64,000 nt of DNA from Bacillus sp. F19 (GTDB taxonomy: Bacteria > Bacillota > Bacilli > Bacillales > Bacillaceae). The position numbers and the translations under genes were made by a program. The notes under the pieces are model-generated. The model made no database searches. It saw nothing but the letters and a program-made list of their open reading frames with translations, and was not told the DNA's origin. Shown here one piece after another: positions 8,455 through 17,324 of the stretch. The stretch is from positions 2,320,001 through 2,384,000 of the forward strand of contig CP085710.1 in assembly GCA_023823795.1 (NCBI GenBank), given 5' to 3'. The first letter of the stretch is position 1. Each line of letters starts with the position of its first letter.

Positions 8455-8871
8455 CGACGCCTCCTTTCGAGTTCCTCCAACTTTTTTAAAAAAGCATTTT
8501 CTGCACGTAATCGTTCATTTTCTTGCTCTAAACGTTTCATTTCCAGCTTAAACTTTGCTTCCTCTGTTAATCCATTTTCTCAAAACCGCAGTACTGGATA
8601 TATTGTATTTTTGGATAACCTTGCATAACGAATAGTGTCCTGATAGATAATCATTGACGGCTGCTAACTTTAGCTCTTTTGAATAAGACTTCCAAGAAGT
8701 CGCGTCTGTTAAACCGTCTTCACCATTCATTTCATATCTTCTCTTCCAATCTTTAATCGTACCAGGATCAACAGAAAACTTGGCAGTAATATCAGCTATT
8801 GAATGATGACCATCTTTATAAAGAGCTAAAATAGCCAATTTTTCAGCTTTAGAATATTTCATTCGAGCCAT
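8451..8871 (-). pseudogene. IS3 transposase orfA, frameshifted
   Basis: The open part (8548-8871, 107 aa) has two helix-turn-helix-like halves, with SIADITAKFSVDPGTIKDW and SLCKVIQKYNISSTAVLRKW. The leucine-zipper tail (KFKLEMKRLEQENERLRAEN, then AFLKKLEELERRRR) is read only in another frame and ends at 8451, so a frameshift separates the DNA-binding part from the zipper. Confidence 0.8.
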
Positions 8872-9140
8872 AAAAAATACTCCCCTTAGATAAACAGATC
8901 TTTATTTTTTATCTGTCTACCTAATGGGGAGCATATCATCTTTTTTCAAAATGGATTCTTTTTATTTATCGTAAAATTTGGGATTGCGAGGTATTTTTGA
9001 TCAAACTTTATTTCAAAGCTACACTTTGGTGTGACTAGTCTATTTTAGAGGCTCTAAAATAGGATGAATGTTTGAAAATAACGGCTCCTATGATCCAGTC
9101 TTTTTCATAAATAGAATCTTGTGTTTGTAGAAGGTTTGTA

Positions 9141-9428
9141 TTATTCTTCATCTTCCTCTTCAGTATTAATTGTAATTTTTTTACATCCAACATAAAGACA
9201 AGAGAATACATCTATTCCGGGTTTTGCTTTAGATAAACCTTTAATATAAGGAGTTACTAAATCTTTAAAATCAGCTCCAACCCCTTCTTCTTCTAAGATT
9301 CCATAAACATACATCTTTTTTTCATCAAATAAAAAAGCTATATTCCCTACTGCTTTATCCTTAGCATCCACCACATTTAATATTTGAAAATGTGGGGTTA
9401 AAACCTCTGGAGAAAAATAGATTGGCAA
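9141..9428 (-). CDS. Hypothetical protein, 95 aa, in operon with the MFS exporter
   Basis: A compact soluble protein starting MPIYFSPEVLTPHFQILNVV and ending in an acidic EEEDEE tail. It has two cysteines in FSCLYVGCKK and no membrane segment. It starts only 12 bases after the stop of the upstream MFS transporter gene and shares its strand, so the two are almost certainly co-transcribed. An accessory role in the transported substrate's metabolism is possible. I do not recognise the family. Confidence 0.65.
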   Translation of the reverse strand: MPIYFSPEVLTPHFQILNVVDAKDKAVGNIAFLFDEKKMYVYGILEEEGVGADFKDLVTPYIKGLSKAKPGIDVFSCLYVGCKKITINTEEEDEE

Positions 9429-9440
9429 ATTAATCTCTCC

Positions 9441-10706
9441 TTACGTAAATTGTAATTTATCAAATAGTGTATCCTTTTTCTTATTCTTTTCTTTAGAAGG
9501 TTCTTTCTTACCAACGTGAATAAAAACTAAACACAGTAGTCCAACTAACAGTGTTAAACCTGCCGTACTTAAAAACATACCTGTTCTGGACCAGTCCATT
9601 AATGTACTATATACGGGTGGTCCAATAGCAACCCCTAAAAATCTTACAGATCCGTATAAAGAAGTAACAAATCCTCTCTTATCTGTTGAGACGGAACCTG
9701 TTATAAAGCTGTTAATACATGGTAGTGCAAGCCCAGTTCCAATACTACTTATAACAAGTACAGCGAAAAATGGGATTAAGTTCGTAAAAAACACGAGACT
9801 TGCAAAAGAAATCGTCATAAGTAACATTCCAAATACAATTAAAGATTTCATTCTCTTCATTTTTTTTCCAATTTTACTACCTGTTATATAAGAAGTTATT
9901 GTCATAAATAGGAGGGGGATGGCTAAAATAGCCCCTTTTAGCACACCATCAATTCCATAATCCTTCTCAAGAATGTCAGAAATATAAAATAAAATCCCAA
10001 ATAAGGTGAATAGACAAGTTGCACCTGCTAAATAAGCAACAAGAATCCAACGTCCTTCTGTTTTAAAAACCGAGACGAGTCCTTTTACATACTTTCCTAT
10101 AGGAGTAGGTTCTTTGTTTGCTTTTTTTTCCTTAATAAAAAACATCGTTAATAGAATTGAAACTAAACAAAAAATAGGAAAGGCAAAAAAAACAGCATAC
10201 CAGACAACAAGAGCAAGTAATGAACCGATAATAGGACTAACGACTTTTCCGAATCCATTTGAAGCTTCAACTAATCCTAAAACCTTACTTTGTTCTCCAC
10301 CTTTAAATAAATCTCCCGTCAAAGCCATCGCCATGGATGTTGTTCCAGCTGCCCCAATTCCTTGTATAATACGTCCCGCAAGAATCCAAGTGTAGGCATT
10401 GGAAAACCATGCGGCTGCAGCTCCGGCCAATATACCTCCACAGCCATAGAGAATGAGAGCAGGAATGACGATTGCCTTTCGTGAAAAGCGGTCAGAGAGA
10501 TAACCTAATATCGGAATCATGATAGCGGCGCTTATGGAAAAAACTGATATCAGTAAACTTGTTTGAAATTGTGAGATGTCTAATTCACTTTTCATTTTTG
10601 GCAAGATAGGTATTAACATTGAATTCCCTAGCACGAGAATGAGCGGAATAGATCCTATTGCAGCAATTGTCATGCCTTTATGTTTTTTCTTTGGCACTGA
10701 TTCCAC
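9441..10706 (-). CDS. MFS transporter, drug:H+ antiporter type
   Basis: About 12 hydrophobic segments are visible. Motif A of the major facilitator superfamily, [13 protein letters not shown], follows the second one, and [19 protein letters not shown] marks the fourth (motif B region) as in tetracycline and multidrug exporters. I choose GTG at 10706 because AAAGGA lies six bases upstream and the basic VPKKKHKG then precedes the first membrane helix. An upstream in-frame GTG at 10733 lacks a ribosome-binding site. A central loop of ~20 charged residues separates the two halves. Substrate unknown. The 16-bp palindrome at 10745-10760 lies in the promoter region. Confidence 0.85.
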   Translation of the reverse strand: MESVPKKKHKGMTIAAIGSIPLILVLGNSMLIPILPKMKSELDISQFQTSLLISVFSISAAIMIPILGYLSDRFSRKAIVIPALILYGCGGILAGAAAAWFSNAYTWILAGRIIQGIGAAGTTSMAMALTGDLFKGGEQSKVLGLVEASNGFGKVVSPIIGSLLALVVWYAVFFAFPIFCLVSILLTMFFIKEKKANKEPTPIGKYVKGLVSVFKTEGRWILVAYLAGATCLFTLFGILFYISDILEKDYGIDGVLKGAILAIPLLFMTITSYITGSKIGKKMKRMKSLIVFGMLLMTISFASLVFFTNLIPFFAVLVISSIGTGLALPCINSFITGSVSTDKRGFVTSLYGSVRFLGVAIGPPVYSTLMDWSRTGMFLSTAGLTLLVGLLCLVFIHVGKKEPSKEKNKKKDTLFDKLQFT

Positions 10707-10744
10707 CTCTGATCCTTTAGAATCTAAAAACACAAACCACGTAT

Positions 10745-10760
10745 TGGGGAGAATTCCCCA
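10745..10760. promoter_or_regulatory. Palindrome upstream of the MFS gene
   Basis: TGGGGA-GAAT-TCCCCA is a perfect 6+6 inverted repeat, 39 bases before the proposed MFS start and within the divergent interval shared with the phosphosulfolactate synthase gene. It could be an operator or a 5' UTR hairpin. No local regulator gene is adjacent. Confidence 0.4.
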
Positions 10761-10902
10761 TCGATGGAAGTATCACTTTATTGTTTGGAGTTGTAGGACC
10801 GTTTATTCATTGTTACCTTCAACTCTTTTTGGGTAAATGGCCCAAAATCTACACATTCACCCATTTTTTGAATAATCTATTCTTGGTAAATAGAGGAGGC
10901 GC

Positions 10903-11679
10903 ATGAGGATGGATTTTTTAGAATTGCCTAAAAGAACAGTTGGAAAAAGAAAATTTGGTCTTACATCGATTATTGATTTAGGAATTTCGATTGGAGAGTT
11001 AAAGAGTATATTACATGATTATCACTCGTTTATAGATATAGCCAAAATTGGCATTGGTTCTGCATATGTGACTCCAAACTTAAAGGAAAAAATTCAATTA
11101 TACAGAGAATATGGTATTAAGACGTATTGTGGAGGGACGTTATTTGAAAAATCATACATGCAAAATAAAGTGGATGAATATTTAAAGAGTTTGAAGGCTT
11201 TAGGAATACAATTGGTGGAAATTTCAAATGGGACTTTTCATATTTCATTACAAGAGCGATGTGAAATGATCTCAAAAATTAAAAATGATTTTCACGTTTT
11301 GGCTGAAGTTGGTTCAAAGGATACGGAATCAGATATGTCGCTCTTAGAATGGAAGAATGAAATCAGACATTTATTAGAAGCCGGTAGTGATTATGTGATC
11401 ACAGAAGGAAGGGATTCTGGAACATCTGGGATTTATCAAAAAAATGGAAATGTTAAAACCAATCTAATATGTGAATTAGTCAAAGGGATTGATGTAAATC
11501 GAGTCATTTTTGAAGCACCAACAGCCAAACAACAAATGTATTTCATCAATGAAATTGGAACAAATGTTAACTTAGGGAATGTAAAAATTCATGATGTGCT
11601 GCAATTAGAAGCTCAGCGTTGTGGCTTAAGATGTGAAACCTTTTTCTTTGGGGAAGATAGATGCAAATTACCCTTATAA
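10903..11679 (+). CDS. yitD: Phosphosulfolactate synthase (ComA/YitD family)
   Basis: The 258-residue protein matches the ComA family over its length. It has LPKRTVGKRKFGLTSIIDLG at the N-terminus, the barrel strand IDIAKIGIGSAYV, the EISNGTFHIS strand, LAEVGSKD, and the EGRDSGTSGIY phosphate-binding segment. These enzymes add sulfite to phosphoenolpyruvate, giving 2-phosphosulfolactate. In Bacillus this leads to sulfolactate, which accumulates in spores. GAGGAGGCGC precedes the ATG. The next gene overlaps by 19 bases and encodes a phosphatase. Confidence 0.9.
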   Translation: MRMDFLELPKRTVGKRKFGLTSIIDLGISIGELKSILHDYHSFIDIAKIGIGSAYVTPNLKEKIQLYREYGIKTYCGGTLFEKSYMQNKVDEYLKSLKALGIQLVEISNGTFHISLQERCEMISKIKNDFHVLAEVGSKDTESDMSLLEWKNEIRHLLEAGSDYVITEGRDSGTSGIYQKNGNVKTNLICELVKGIDVNRVIFEAPTAKQQMYFINEIGTNVNLGNVKIHDVLQLEAQRCGLRCETFFFGEDRCKLPL

Positions 11680-12218
11680 GACATCTCCCAACAGAATGGA
11701 ATGTAAAAACCTGGCTACAAGGGAGACAAAATATTGATATATTGCCTATTACGGAGGATATTCAACATAAAATTGAAACCAATCAACAACATTTAAAAAT
11801 GCTTTCTCCTTTTGAATTCGTTTTAGCAAGTGCGCTGAAAAGAACACATCAAACAGCTCAATTATATGGAATGGATGCTAAGACAGAAGCCTTATTGGAC
11901 GAATTGGATTTTGGACGGTTTGAAGGTCGTCCAAAAGGAAATATGATTAGTGAGCTTGGAGTGAGTTGGCTAGAAAATCCAAGAGAGTTAGTATTAGGTG
12001 AAAGAATAGTTAAATTGGAAGAACGGATCATAAATTTTTTAAAAAAGTATAAAGAAAGTAATAATATTCTTATATTTGGCCATGGTTCATGGATTAGAGC
12101 CTTTATTTCATTAGTACAATATGGACATATTAATCAAATGAATCAAATATCCGTCCATAATAATGAATGCAATACACTAACTGTTGATGAAAATAATATA
12201 ATAGAACGATTTTCATAA
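11661..12218 (+). CDS. Histidine phosphatase family protein, candidate 2-phosphosulfolactate phosphatase
   Basis: The 185-residue protein has the phosphoglycerate-mutase-like fold signatures: the N-terminal RHLPTEWN motif (normally RHGxTxWN; here Gly is Leu), ASALKRTHQTAQ (second Arg), the ELDFGRFEGR acid motif, and FGHGSWIRAF with the second catalytic His. The start overlaps the ComA-type gene by 19 bases, implying translational coupling. Known Bacillus pathways use YitC (ComB) to dephosphorylate 2-phosphosulfolactate; no comB is visible here, so this enzyme may fill that step (inference). Confidence 0.8.
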   Translation: MQITLIRHLPTEWNVKTWLQGRQNIDILPITEDIQHKIETNQQHLKMLSPFEFVLASALKRTHQTAQLYGMDAKTEALLDELDFGRFEGRPKGNMISELGVSWLENPRELVLGERIVKLEERIINFLKKYKESNNILIFGHGSWIRAFISLVQYGHINQMNQISVHNNECNTLTVDENNIIERFS

Positions 12219-12222
12219 AAAA

Positions 12223-12247
12223 GAAGATCCTTTTTGTTAGGATCTTC
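12223..12247 (+). terminator. Terminator after the sulfolactate gene pair
   Basis: GAAGATCCT and AGGATCTTC form a 9-bp stem with a 7-base loop, followed by AATTATTTATT. It lies between convergent genes and is A/T-flanked on both sides, so it may act in both directions. Confidence 0.7.
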
Positions 12248-12295
12248 AATTATTTATTATAAGATAAGCATAAGAGTCTCAATTCAACACCTTTA

Positions 12296-13762
12296 TTATC
12301 TATCAGGATCTTTAGGATTTAATATTCGAGGTCGCCTGTTTTTTAATGGGATTGGTGTACGTATGAGTACATCACGGAAGGCCCGATAATTAAACGGAAT
12401 AAACGGCCATAAATAAGGAACACCGAAAGATTCCATTCTTGCTAGAAAAATAATAAATAAAGCAGTACCAACCATATAACCAGGGGTATGGAATATAGCA
12501 GTTAGTATTAAAAGTACAATTCTTACAAGTCGATTGGCAAGGCCGAGCTCATAACTTGGTGTGGCGAAAGTACCTATGGCAACAATAGAAAAGTACAATA
12601 TTACTTCATTGGCAAATAAACCCACTTCAACAGCGATTTGTCCAATCATTAGTGCTGCAACGAGACCAAGTGCAGTTGCGAGTGATGTAGGGGTGTGAAT
12701 GGCCGCCATACGCAGCATATCTAGACCTATTTCAATTAACATGAACTGCATTATCAAGGGGATATTTCCTTGTTTATTAGGACCAATAAAATCCAATCCT
12801 TCTGGTAAGAGATGCGGATCAATCGTGAATAAATACCACAAAGGTAATAGAAAAATGGATACAAAAACTGCTAAATAGCGTACAAATCTTAGGTAAGCCC
12901 CTGAGATTGGATTATTTCTGTATTCTTCAGCATGCTGAAGGTGATGCCAATAGGTAACTGGTGTGATCATGGCAGAAGGTGAGCCATCAACAAAAATAAT
13001 GACATGACCTTCAAAAAGATGAGTTGCTGCTGTATCAGGCCTTTCGGTAAAACGTACCACGGGGAAAGGGTTCCAAAAACTACCGGAGATGTATTCTTCA
13101 ATGGTTTTGTCAGCCATTGGAAGACCGTCCGTGTCAATTTGGGATATTGTATTTTTCAATTTTTTGACCATGTCAGTGTCAGCAATATCTTCTATATAAC
13201 AAAGTACTACATCCGTTTTGGAACGCCGGCCAACTTGCATAAATTCCATACGGAGTGAAGGATCCCTTACTCTTCTTCTCGTTAGGGCTGTGTTAAAAAC
13301 AATGGTTTCAACATAACCATCCCTTGAACCTCGAACAACTCTTTCCGTATCAGGTTCTTCAGGTCCTCGAACAGGGTAGGTCCTTGCATCAATTAAAATA
13401 ACTTCATCAATGCCGTCCACTACTAGAGCGGTCGGGCCTGATAAAACCCCACTAATGACTTCGTTTAAATCGTCAGTTGTATTTATCTCAATATAAGGAA
13501 TATAAGTTCTTAAAAGTTTTTTGAGGACATCCTTTTCGAGATCTTCTTTTGTTACTTTTGCTAAAAATTTCATTAATAGATGTAGAAGATCGTCTTTAAC
13601 CAAACCATCTACTAAAAACATAGCCATTTTGTGTTCCGCATACTCAACATCTAAATGGATAACATCAAAACTTTTGCCTACTCCCAGTTCATTACGCAAA
13701 TAGGCTACATTTTCTTCAATATTTGTATTTACTAGCACTTTCTTATCTTTTTGCTGTTCCAT
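12296..13762 (-). CDS. Spore germination protein, GerA family (A subunit of a germinant receptor)
   Basis: The 488-residue protein is full length for the family. The hydrophilic N-terminal half contains the GerA signatures GPTALVVDGIDEVILIDART, VRGSRDGYVETIVFNTALTR and RRSKTDVVLCYIEDIAD. The C-terminal half has about five membrane segments, with LLPLWYLFTIDPHLLPEGL and the PFIPFNYRAFRDVLIRTPIP ending. GerA-type A subunits sit in the spore inner membrane with B and C partners and sense germinants. No gerB or gerC gene adjoins; the nearest GerB-type gene is at 41622. It is expected to be expressed in the forespore. Confidence 0.9.
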   Translation of the reverse strand: MEQQKDKKVLVNTNIEENVAYLRNELGVGKSFDVIHLDVEYAEHKMAMFLVDGLVKDDLLHLLMKFLAKVTKEDLEKDVLKKLLRTYIPYIEINTTDDLNEVISGVLSGPTALVVDGIDEVILIDARTYPVRGPEEPDTERVVRGSRDGYVETIVFNTALTRRRVRDPSLRMEFMQVGRRSKTDVVLCYIEDIADTDMVKKLKNTISQIDTDGLPMADKTIEEYISGSFWNPFPVVRFTERPDTAATHLFEGHVIIFVDGSPSAMITPVTYWHHLQHAEEYRNNPISGAYLRFVRYLAVFVSIFLLPLWYLFTIDPHLLPEGLDFIGPNKQGNIPLIMQFMLIEIGLDMLRMAAIHTPTSLATALGLVAALMIGQIAVEVGLFANEVILYFSIVAIGTFATPSYELGLANRLVRIVLLILTAIFHTPGYMVGTALFIIFLARMESFGVPYLWPFIPFNYRAFRDVLIRTPIPLKNRRPRILNPKDPDR

Positions 13763-14035
13763 AATTCACCTTCATCATATATCCAATATTTCCTAATAGG
13801 CTATCCACATAATAGACATAAGGAGAAAAAATCATACCTTATTCATAAACGTTTTGATCTTTAATGAATTATTGAAAAAATAAAGGAAGTGAAAATATGG
13901 AGGAAGTGAAAATATGGAGGAATTGAAAATGCGCTTGCAGAAAATAGATATGAAATAAGGAAAAGGCTGTCTGAGGTTTTATCCGATGCCTCCTAACAAG
14001 TAAGAGATTGAGAAAAAAACGTGTAACTGACAACC
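13763..14035. repeat. Intergenic region with a 17-bp tandem repeat (13884-13930)
   Basis: AGGAAGTGAAAATATGG occurs twice head to tail at 13884-13900 and 13901-13917, with a third partial unit to ~13930. After it, one frame reads GIENALAENRYEIRKRLSEV up to a stop at ~13996 without a usable start, possibly a gene remnant. Confidence 0.5.
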
Positions 14036-14650
14036 TTATCTTTTTCGCCAACTCGGGGATAAAAAGTCAATTTTATGAAATCTAAATTTGTATATGAAAT
14101 CAATAACATTCGTCGAAATCAACTGACAGATGATTGCGTAGGCTACAATTTTATAATCAATGACAATGGATGTAAGTATGAATATTAATAGGTTGATCCC
14201 CATCATTACTTTACCAGGGCTCCATTTTCGATAGGTGGAAATCATTAAGGCTGGAATAACCATCCCTCCGCTAGAAGAACCCTTTCGAATGAGTATACCG
14301 ACACCTATTCCAAATATAAGTCCTCCGACTAAAATATCAAAGAGTATATGAACATGAAAATGAGGAATCTGAGTTGTTATGGTGCTGACAGTTGTTGAAG
14401 TAACTGCGACAGAAAACAATGTTCGTAGAGCCCATGTAAACCCAAAATAGTTCAGAGCAAAAATTAAAAAGACGGCATTTGCTAACCATAGGGCGAAACC
14501 AAGTGGTAAGTGGAAGAAATGATTCATCAGGATAGCCAACCCAGCTCCTCCACCAGAAGGGATGGAGTGTGGGAATAAAAATAAAGACATTGACATTCCT
14601 TGTAAAAAAGCTCCACAAATTAAATAAAAATATGTTTCGAGTGTTTTCAT
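14036..14650 (-). CDS. YitT-like membrane protein (DUF161), short form
   Basis: Five to six hydrophobic helices with the pattern of the YitT family: FPHSIPSGGGAGLAILMNHF near the N-terminus and GVGILIRKGSSSGGMVIPAL in the centre. At 204 residues it lacks the soluble C-terminal DUF2179 domain found in ~280-residue YitT proteins and ends with a basic WRKR tail. The family is probably transport-related, but substrates are not established. The gene stands alone. Confidence 0.75.
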   Translation of the reverse strand: MKTLETYFYLICGAFLQGMSMSLFLFPHSIPSGGGAGLAILMNHFFHLPLGFALWLANAVFLIFALNYFGFTWALRTLFSVAVTSTTVSTITTQIPHFHVHILFDILVGGLIFGIGVGILIRKGSSSGGMVIPALMISTYRKWSPGKVMMGINLLIFILTSIVIDYKIVAYAIICQLISTNVIDFIYKFRFHKIDFLSPSWRKR

Positions 14651-15004
14651 ATATATTTAGGATCCTTTTAGTTCCATAATATTATGTCCCATTTGCCATT
14701 TCCCCCTTAAAGGATTCCTACCCCTTGTCCATTGTATGAGGAATTGAAAAATATTATGATTGAGCTAAAAGCTTGTCTTAAATTCTTTGTTCCGACGATA
14801 TTGAATAGGAAAAGGATTGTTGTATGGAAGGTATGGGAAATACTGAAGTAAATACATATGCAGGATTTGGAGTAATCCTCTTTAAAGGAATAAGATTTTA
14901 GGTATGTTAAGATAAATGAAGGCATGCCAAATATCCTTCCTTTAAATATATGATTATGGAGGGATTTGGTATTTTGTAATCTTGTTAATAGAATTCATGT
15001 CTGT
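14651..15004. other. Non-coding stretch before the IS110 remnant
   Basis: No ORF with a credible start and composition. A 25-codon frame from the ATG at 14823 (MEGMGNTEVNTYAGFGVILF) has no good ribosome-binding site and looks like decayed sequence. Confidence 0.35.
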
Positions 15005-15745
15005 CTAAACTACAAATGTTTCTTTTCGTTTTAGTAAAGCATAAATCCAATGAATGAGCTTATTAGCACAGGCAATGACGGCTACTTTATGTGGTTTTCC
15101 TTCTTCTCGTTTTCTGTCGTAGAAGGCTTTTAGCTTTGGGTTTCGAGCGTTGATTAAACCACATTGTACAGCTGTATACAATACTTGTCTCAGTCTAGTA
15201 GAGACTCGCTTGGTAATACGATTTATGGTTGCTTTAAACTTGCCAGATTCGTGAACACTAGGGTCAATTCCGGCAAAGGCAACAAGCTTCTTAGAGTTAT
15301 TAAATCGATCAATTTCACCAATCTCGGAGATGATTGTTGCCGCAATCTTACCTCCAATACCCGGTATTGATCGAATAATATCATCTTCTTCAAACTCTTG
15401 AGCTAAGGCATCTATCTCTTCTACCAACTGGGATAGGTGCTTTTGGTATTGTAGAAGCATTTCAATATACATTTTTAAGCTAACAATATGACTGTGGTTT
15501 AGCGTTTGTTATATGGATTATTCCTTGCTGCAGTTTATAAATCCTCCGCCTTCTTAATTGACCATGACTGGGAACGATTTTTACATAAATGGTGAATTTC
15601 TTTAGCTATCTCATTTACGCACGCTTCTTCAACTTCCTTAGGTGTTGGAAAGGCGAGTAGGGTGTTTAAGGAACCCTTTGAAAATAAGGCTCCAAATACT
15701 CTCTATATTCAGGGAAGACCTGATCTAAAATGGTATGAAACTGAG
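15005..15745 (-). pseudogene. IS110-family transposase remnant (copy 1)
   Basis: The open 3' part (15005-15472) is the C-terminal Transposase_20 domain: IIRSIPGIGGKIAATIISEI, DRFNNSKKLVAFAGIDPSVH, RITKRVSTRLRQVLYTAVQ, and the KPHKVAVIACANKLIHWIYA end. Upstream the frame is broken several times but fragments such as DQVFPEYREYLEPYF are readable to ~15745, where the sequence switches to an IS3 orfB. The N-terminal RuvC-like DEDD domain is gone. A related copy lies at 29132-29900. Confidence 0.85.
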
Positions 15746-16066
15746 CTCATTCTTTTGCTTCGATTCATTACACGTTGAGACATGGGGCTTGAACTGGGCA
15801 ATGGTATAAGTGGACACTAGGCCTTGCTCTTTCATCACTCGACCAATCCGTCTTCTTGAAACCTGGTATCCACATTTCTGGAGTTCCACTTTAATTTTGC
15901 GCGTGCCATAGTTTTGGCGGCTGGCATGGAAGATTTCTATCACTTTAAGGGTTACCTCATCTGTTTGAGGTAGAATTTTTTCTTCGTAATAATATGTGCT
16001 TCTTGAAATCTTGAGGACGTTACACATTGCTGATACCGAGTATTTGTGGGCGTTATTTCGAATCAC
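15725..16066 (-). pseudogene. IS3 orfB, N-terminal part only
   Basis: It starts at a GTG directly after the orfA stop. It has the SAMCNVLKISRSTYYYEE helix-turn-helix_21 region, NYGTRKIKVELQKCGYQVSR and RIGRVMKEQGLVSTYT, then ends ~110 residues in, before any DDE residue. The final residues (~LSFIPF) come from the adjacent IS110 remnant. Confidence 0.8.
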
Positions 16067-16440
16067 ATTTACTTTCGTCCCATGATCAGCGCGGCTTGCT
16101 TTAAAATATCATTCTCCATTTCTAGCTGTTTATTTCTCTTCATTACCTCAGCCAATTTCACTTGATCAGGCGTTAAATTATCTTTTTCTTTAAACGAACC
16201 TGAGTTGCGTTGTTGACTGATCCATTTATCTAGTGAGGAGGGAGTCAGGTCATACTCACTTATAATTTCTTTGCGAGGCTTTCCATTTAGATACAGTTGT
16301 ACGATTTGTTCTTTAAATTCTTGCGTAAATGTTCGGCGCTCTCGTTTAGTCACAGTAGAATCTCCTTTTATCGTTGTTTTCGTTAGTCTACTTGACCTTA
16401 AAATAATTGTCTAACTTAGTGTAGCCGATTCAATAATGTA
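15745..16440 (-). mobile_element. Truncated IS3-family element fused to the IS110 remnant
   Basis: It contains an intact orfA (16069-16353) and the first ~107 residues of orfB, whose catalytic domain is missing. The right end at ~16380-16440 (CTACTTGACCTTAAAATAAT) is probably its terminal repeat. The orfB frame runs directly into IS110 sequence near 15745, so one element inserted into or recombined with the other. Confidence 0.8.
16069..16353 (-). CDS. IS3-family transposase orfA, intact
   Basis: 94 residues with an N-terminal helix-turn-helix (RRTFTQEFKEQIVQLYLNGK, then EIISEYDLTPSSLDKWISQQ) and a C-terminal coiled coil (KQLEMENDILKQAALIMGRK). OrfA normally gives a DNA-binding protein that is extended by frameshifting into orfB. 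Since orfB is truncated, this product could at most act as an inhibitor. Confidence 0.85.
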   Translation of the reverse strand: MTKRERRTFTQEFKEQIVQLYLNGKPRKEIISEYDLTPSSLDKWISQQRNSGSFKEKDNLTPDQVKLAEVMKRNKQLEMENDILKQAALIMGRK

Positions 16441-16722
16441 AAATTTTACGACCGTAAGAAATGGCTTGATGTTATGTCTATGGAGGTGTTTTTGAATTTT
16501 GCTTGGATTGTGCATATGATATTTTTAAAGAGAAATTTTGGTAATTACCATGGTATACTTGAATAAAAGATTATTTTATTAAGTATTAGTATATATAGTA
16601 AACTTACAGAAAAAAGGAGTAAACGTTTATGATTGTTAAAGCCGATGTTAAAATTCACAATATAGCCGGAATAAAAATCCCCAATTAAAATAGAACCATA
16701 GGTTTGAGAGGAGCTATGGTTC

Positions 16723-16812
16723 ATGATTACAAGAGGGGATTTTTTAGATATGTACAAGCGAGGAATGTCTATTTCTGATATTGCGAGAGAACTAGAGCTA
16801 GATCGTTATTAA
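16723..16812 (+). pseudogene. IS21 istA N-terminal fragment
   Basis: MITRGDFLDMYKRGMSISDI followed by ARELELDRY is the first 29 residues of an IS21-type transposase, with its GAGAGGAG ribosome-binding site intact. It stops at 16812, and nothing downstream in any frame continues it. Confidence 0.7.
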
Positions 16813-16829
16813 AATCAAAAACTTTAAGA

Positions 16830-17021
16830 GGTGAAACAAATGCACATCATCACTATGTTTGTTGTCCAGTGTACGATCCATGTCATATGAGTCACATGCC
16901 ATATCACGTAGGTCACATGCCATATCCAATGAAAAACATGATGTCTCCTATGGAAAATATGCAGTATCCTATGGGCTATGGAAGTCAATCGGGTCCCTTT
17001 GTTCCTTTAACATCGCGATAA
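16830..17021 (+). pseudogene. His/Met/Pro/Tyr-rich spore-coat-like protein without a clean start
   Basis: The frame reads NAHHHYVCCPVYDPCHMSHM followed by repeated MPY-type units (GHMPYPMKNM, QYPMGYG) and ends QSGPFVPLTSR. Such low-complexity, Cys/His-rich composition is typical of Bacillus spore coat and crust proteins. AAGAGGTG and an ATG at 16840 are in a neighbouring frame, one base out, so a small frameshift after the start would explain the missing initiation codon. Alternatively it is the 3' end of a gene cut by the IS21 insertion. Confidence 0.4.
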
Positions 17022-17243
17022 ACAAAAATCGGATCTCCCTGATTTATAAGGTTTTTTATAGGTATGTTAATATAATGGATGAAAATTCTAAAAAAAAGAC
17101 GTTTTCAAGAATTACTTTAAATGAAGGGTTTCATATTAATCTCCAAAATAAATTTTTTTAACACCATACCAAACTTTATTGATAAGATATGATTTTTAAC
17201 TATTAGGCGATATAGTAAAAATATCTATTTTTTAAACCCCATA

Positions 17244-17284
17244 AAAAATCCGGAATTCCCTTTGCTAAGGAATTCTGGATTTTT
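17244..17284. terminator. Strong hairpin upstream of the sqhC 3' end
   Basis: AAAAATCCGGAATTCC and GGAATTCTGGATTTTT form a 16-bp stem with a 9-base loop, flanked by A and T runs, so it can terminate from either side. It lies 40 bases past the sqhC stop. Confidence 0.85.
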
Positions 17285-17324
17285 AGTTATAAAAATTGAG
17301 ACAGGAAGCATGTTTCTCCCCTAT

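Larger units (their letters stand above)
7532..8965 (-). mobile_element. Decayed IS3-family insertion sequence with 30-bp terminal inverted repeats
   Basis: The ends at 7532-7561 and 8936-8965 are perfect 30-base inverted repeats beginning ATAAAAAGAATCCATTTTGA. Between them, on the minus strand, lie an orfA (8451-8871) and an orfB (7604-8454) of IS150-like type, both damaged. The element sits inside a further imperfect inverted repeat (about 7474-7503 and 8996-9022) built from the GATCAAACTTTATTT motif. I found no clear target duplication. Confidence 0.85.

Noticed and set aside
12296-13762. Plus-strand ORFs at 13004-13258 and 13521-13703
   Set aside because: Antisense shadows of the gerA-type gene, without starts or motifs.
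14337-14618. 93-codon minus-strand ORF inside the YitT-like gene
   Set aside because: Another frame of a clear membrane-protein gene; its composition is not protein-like.
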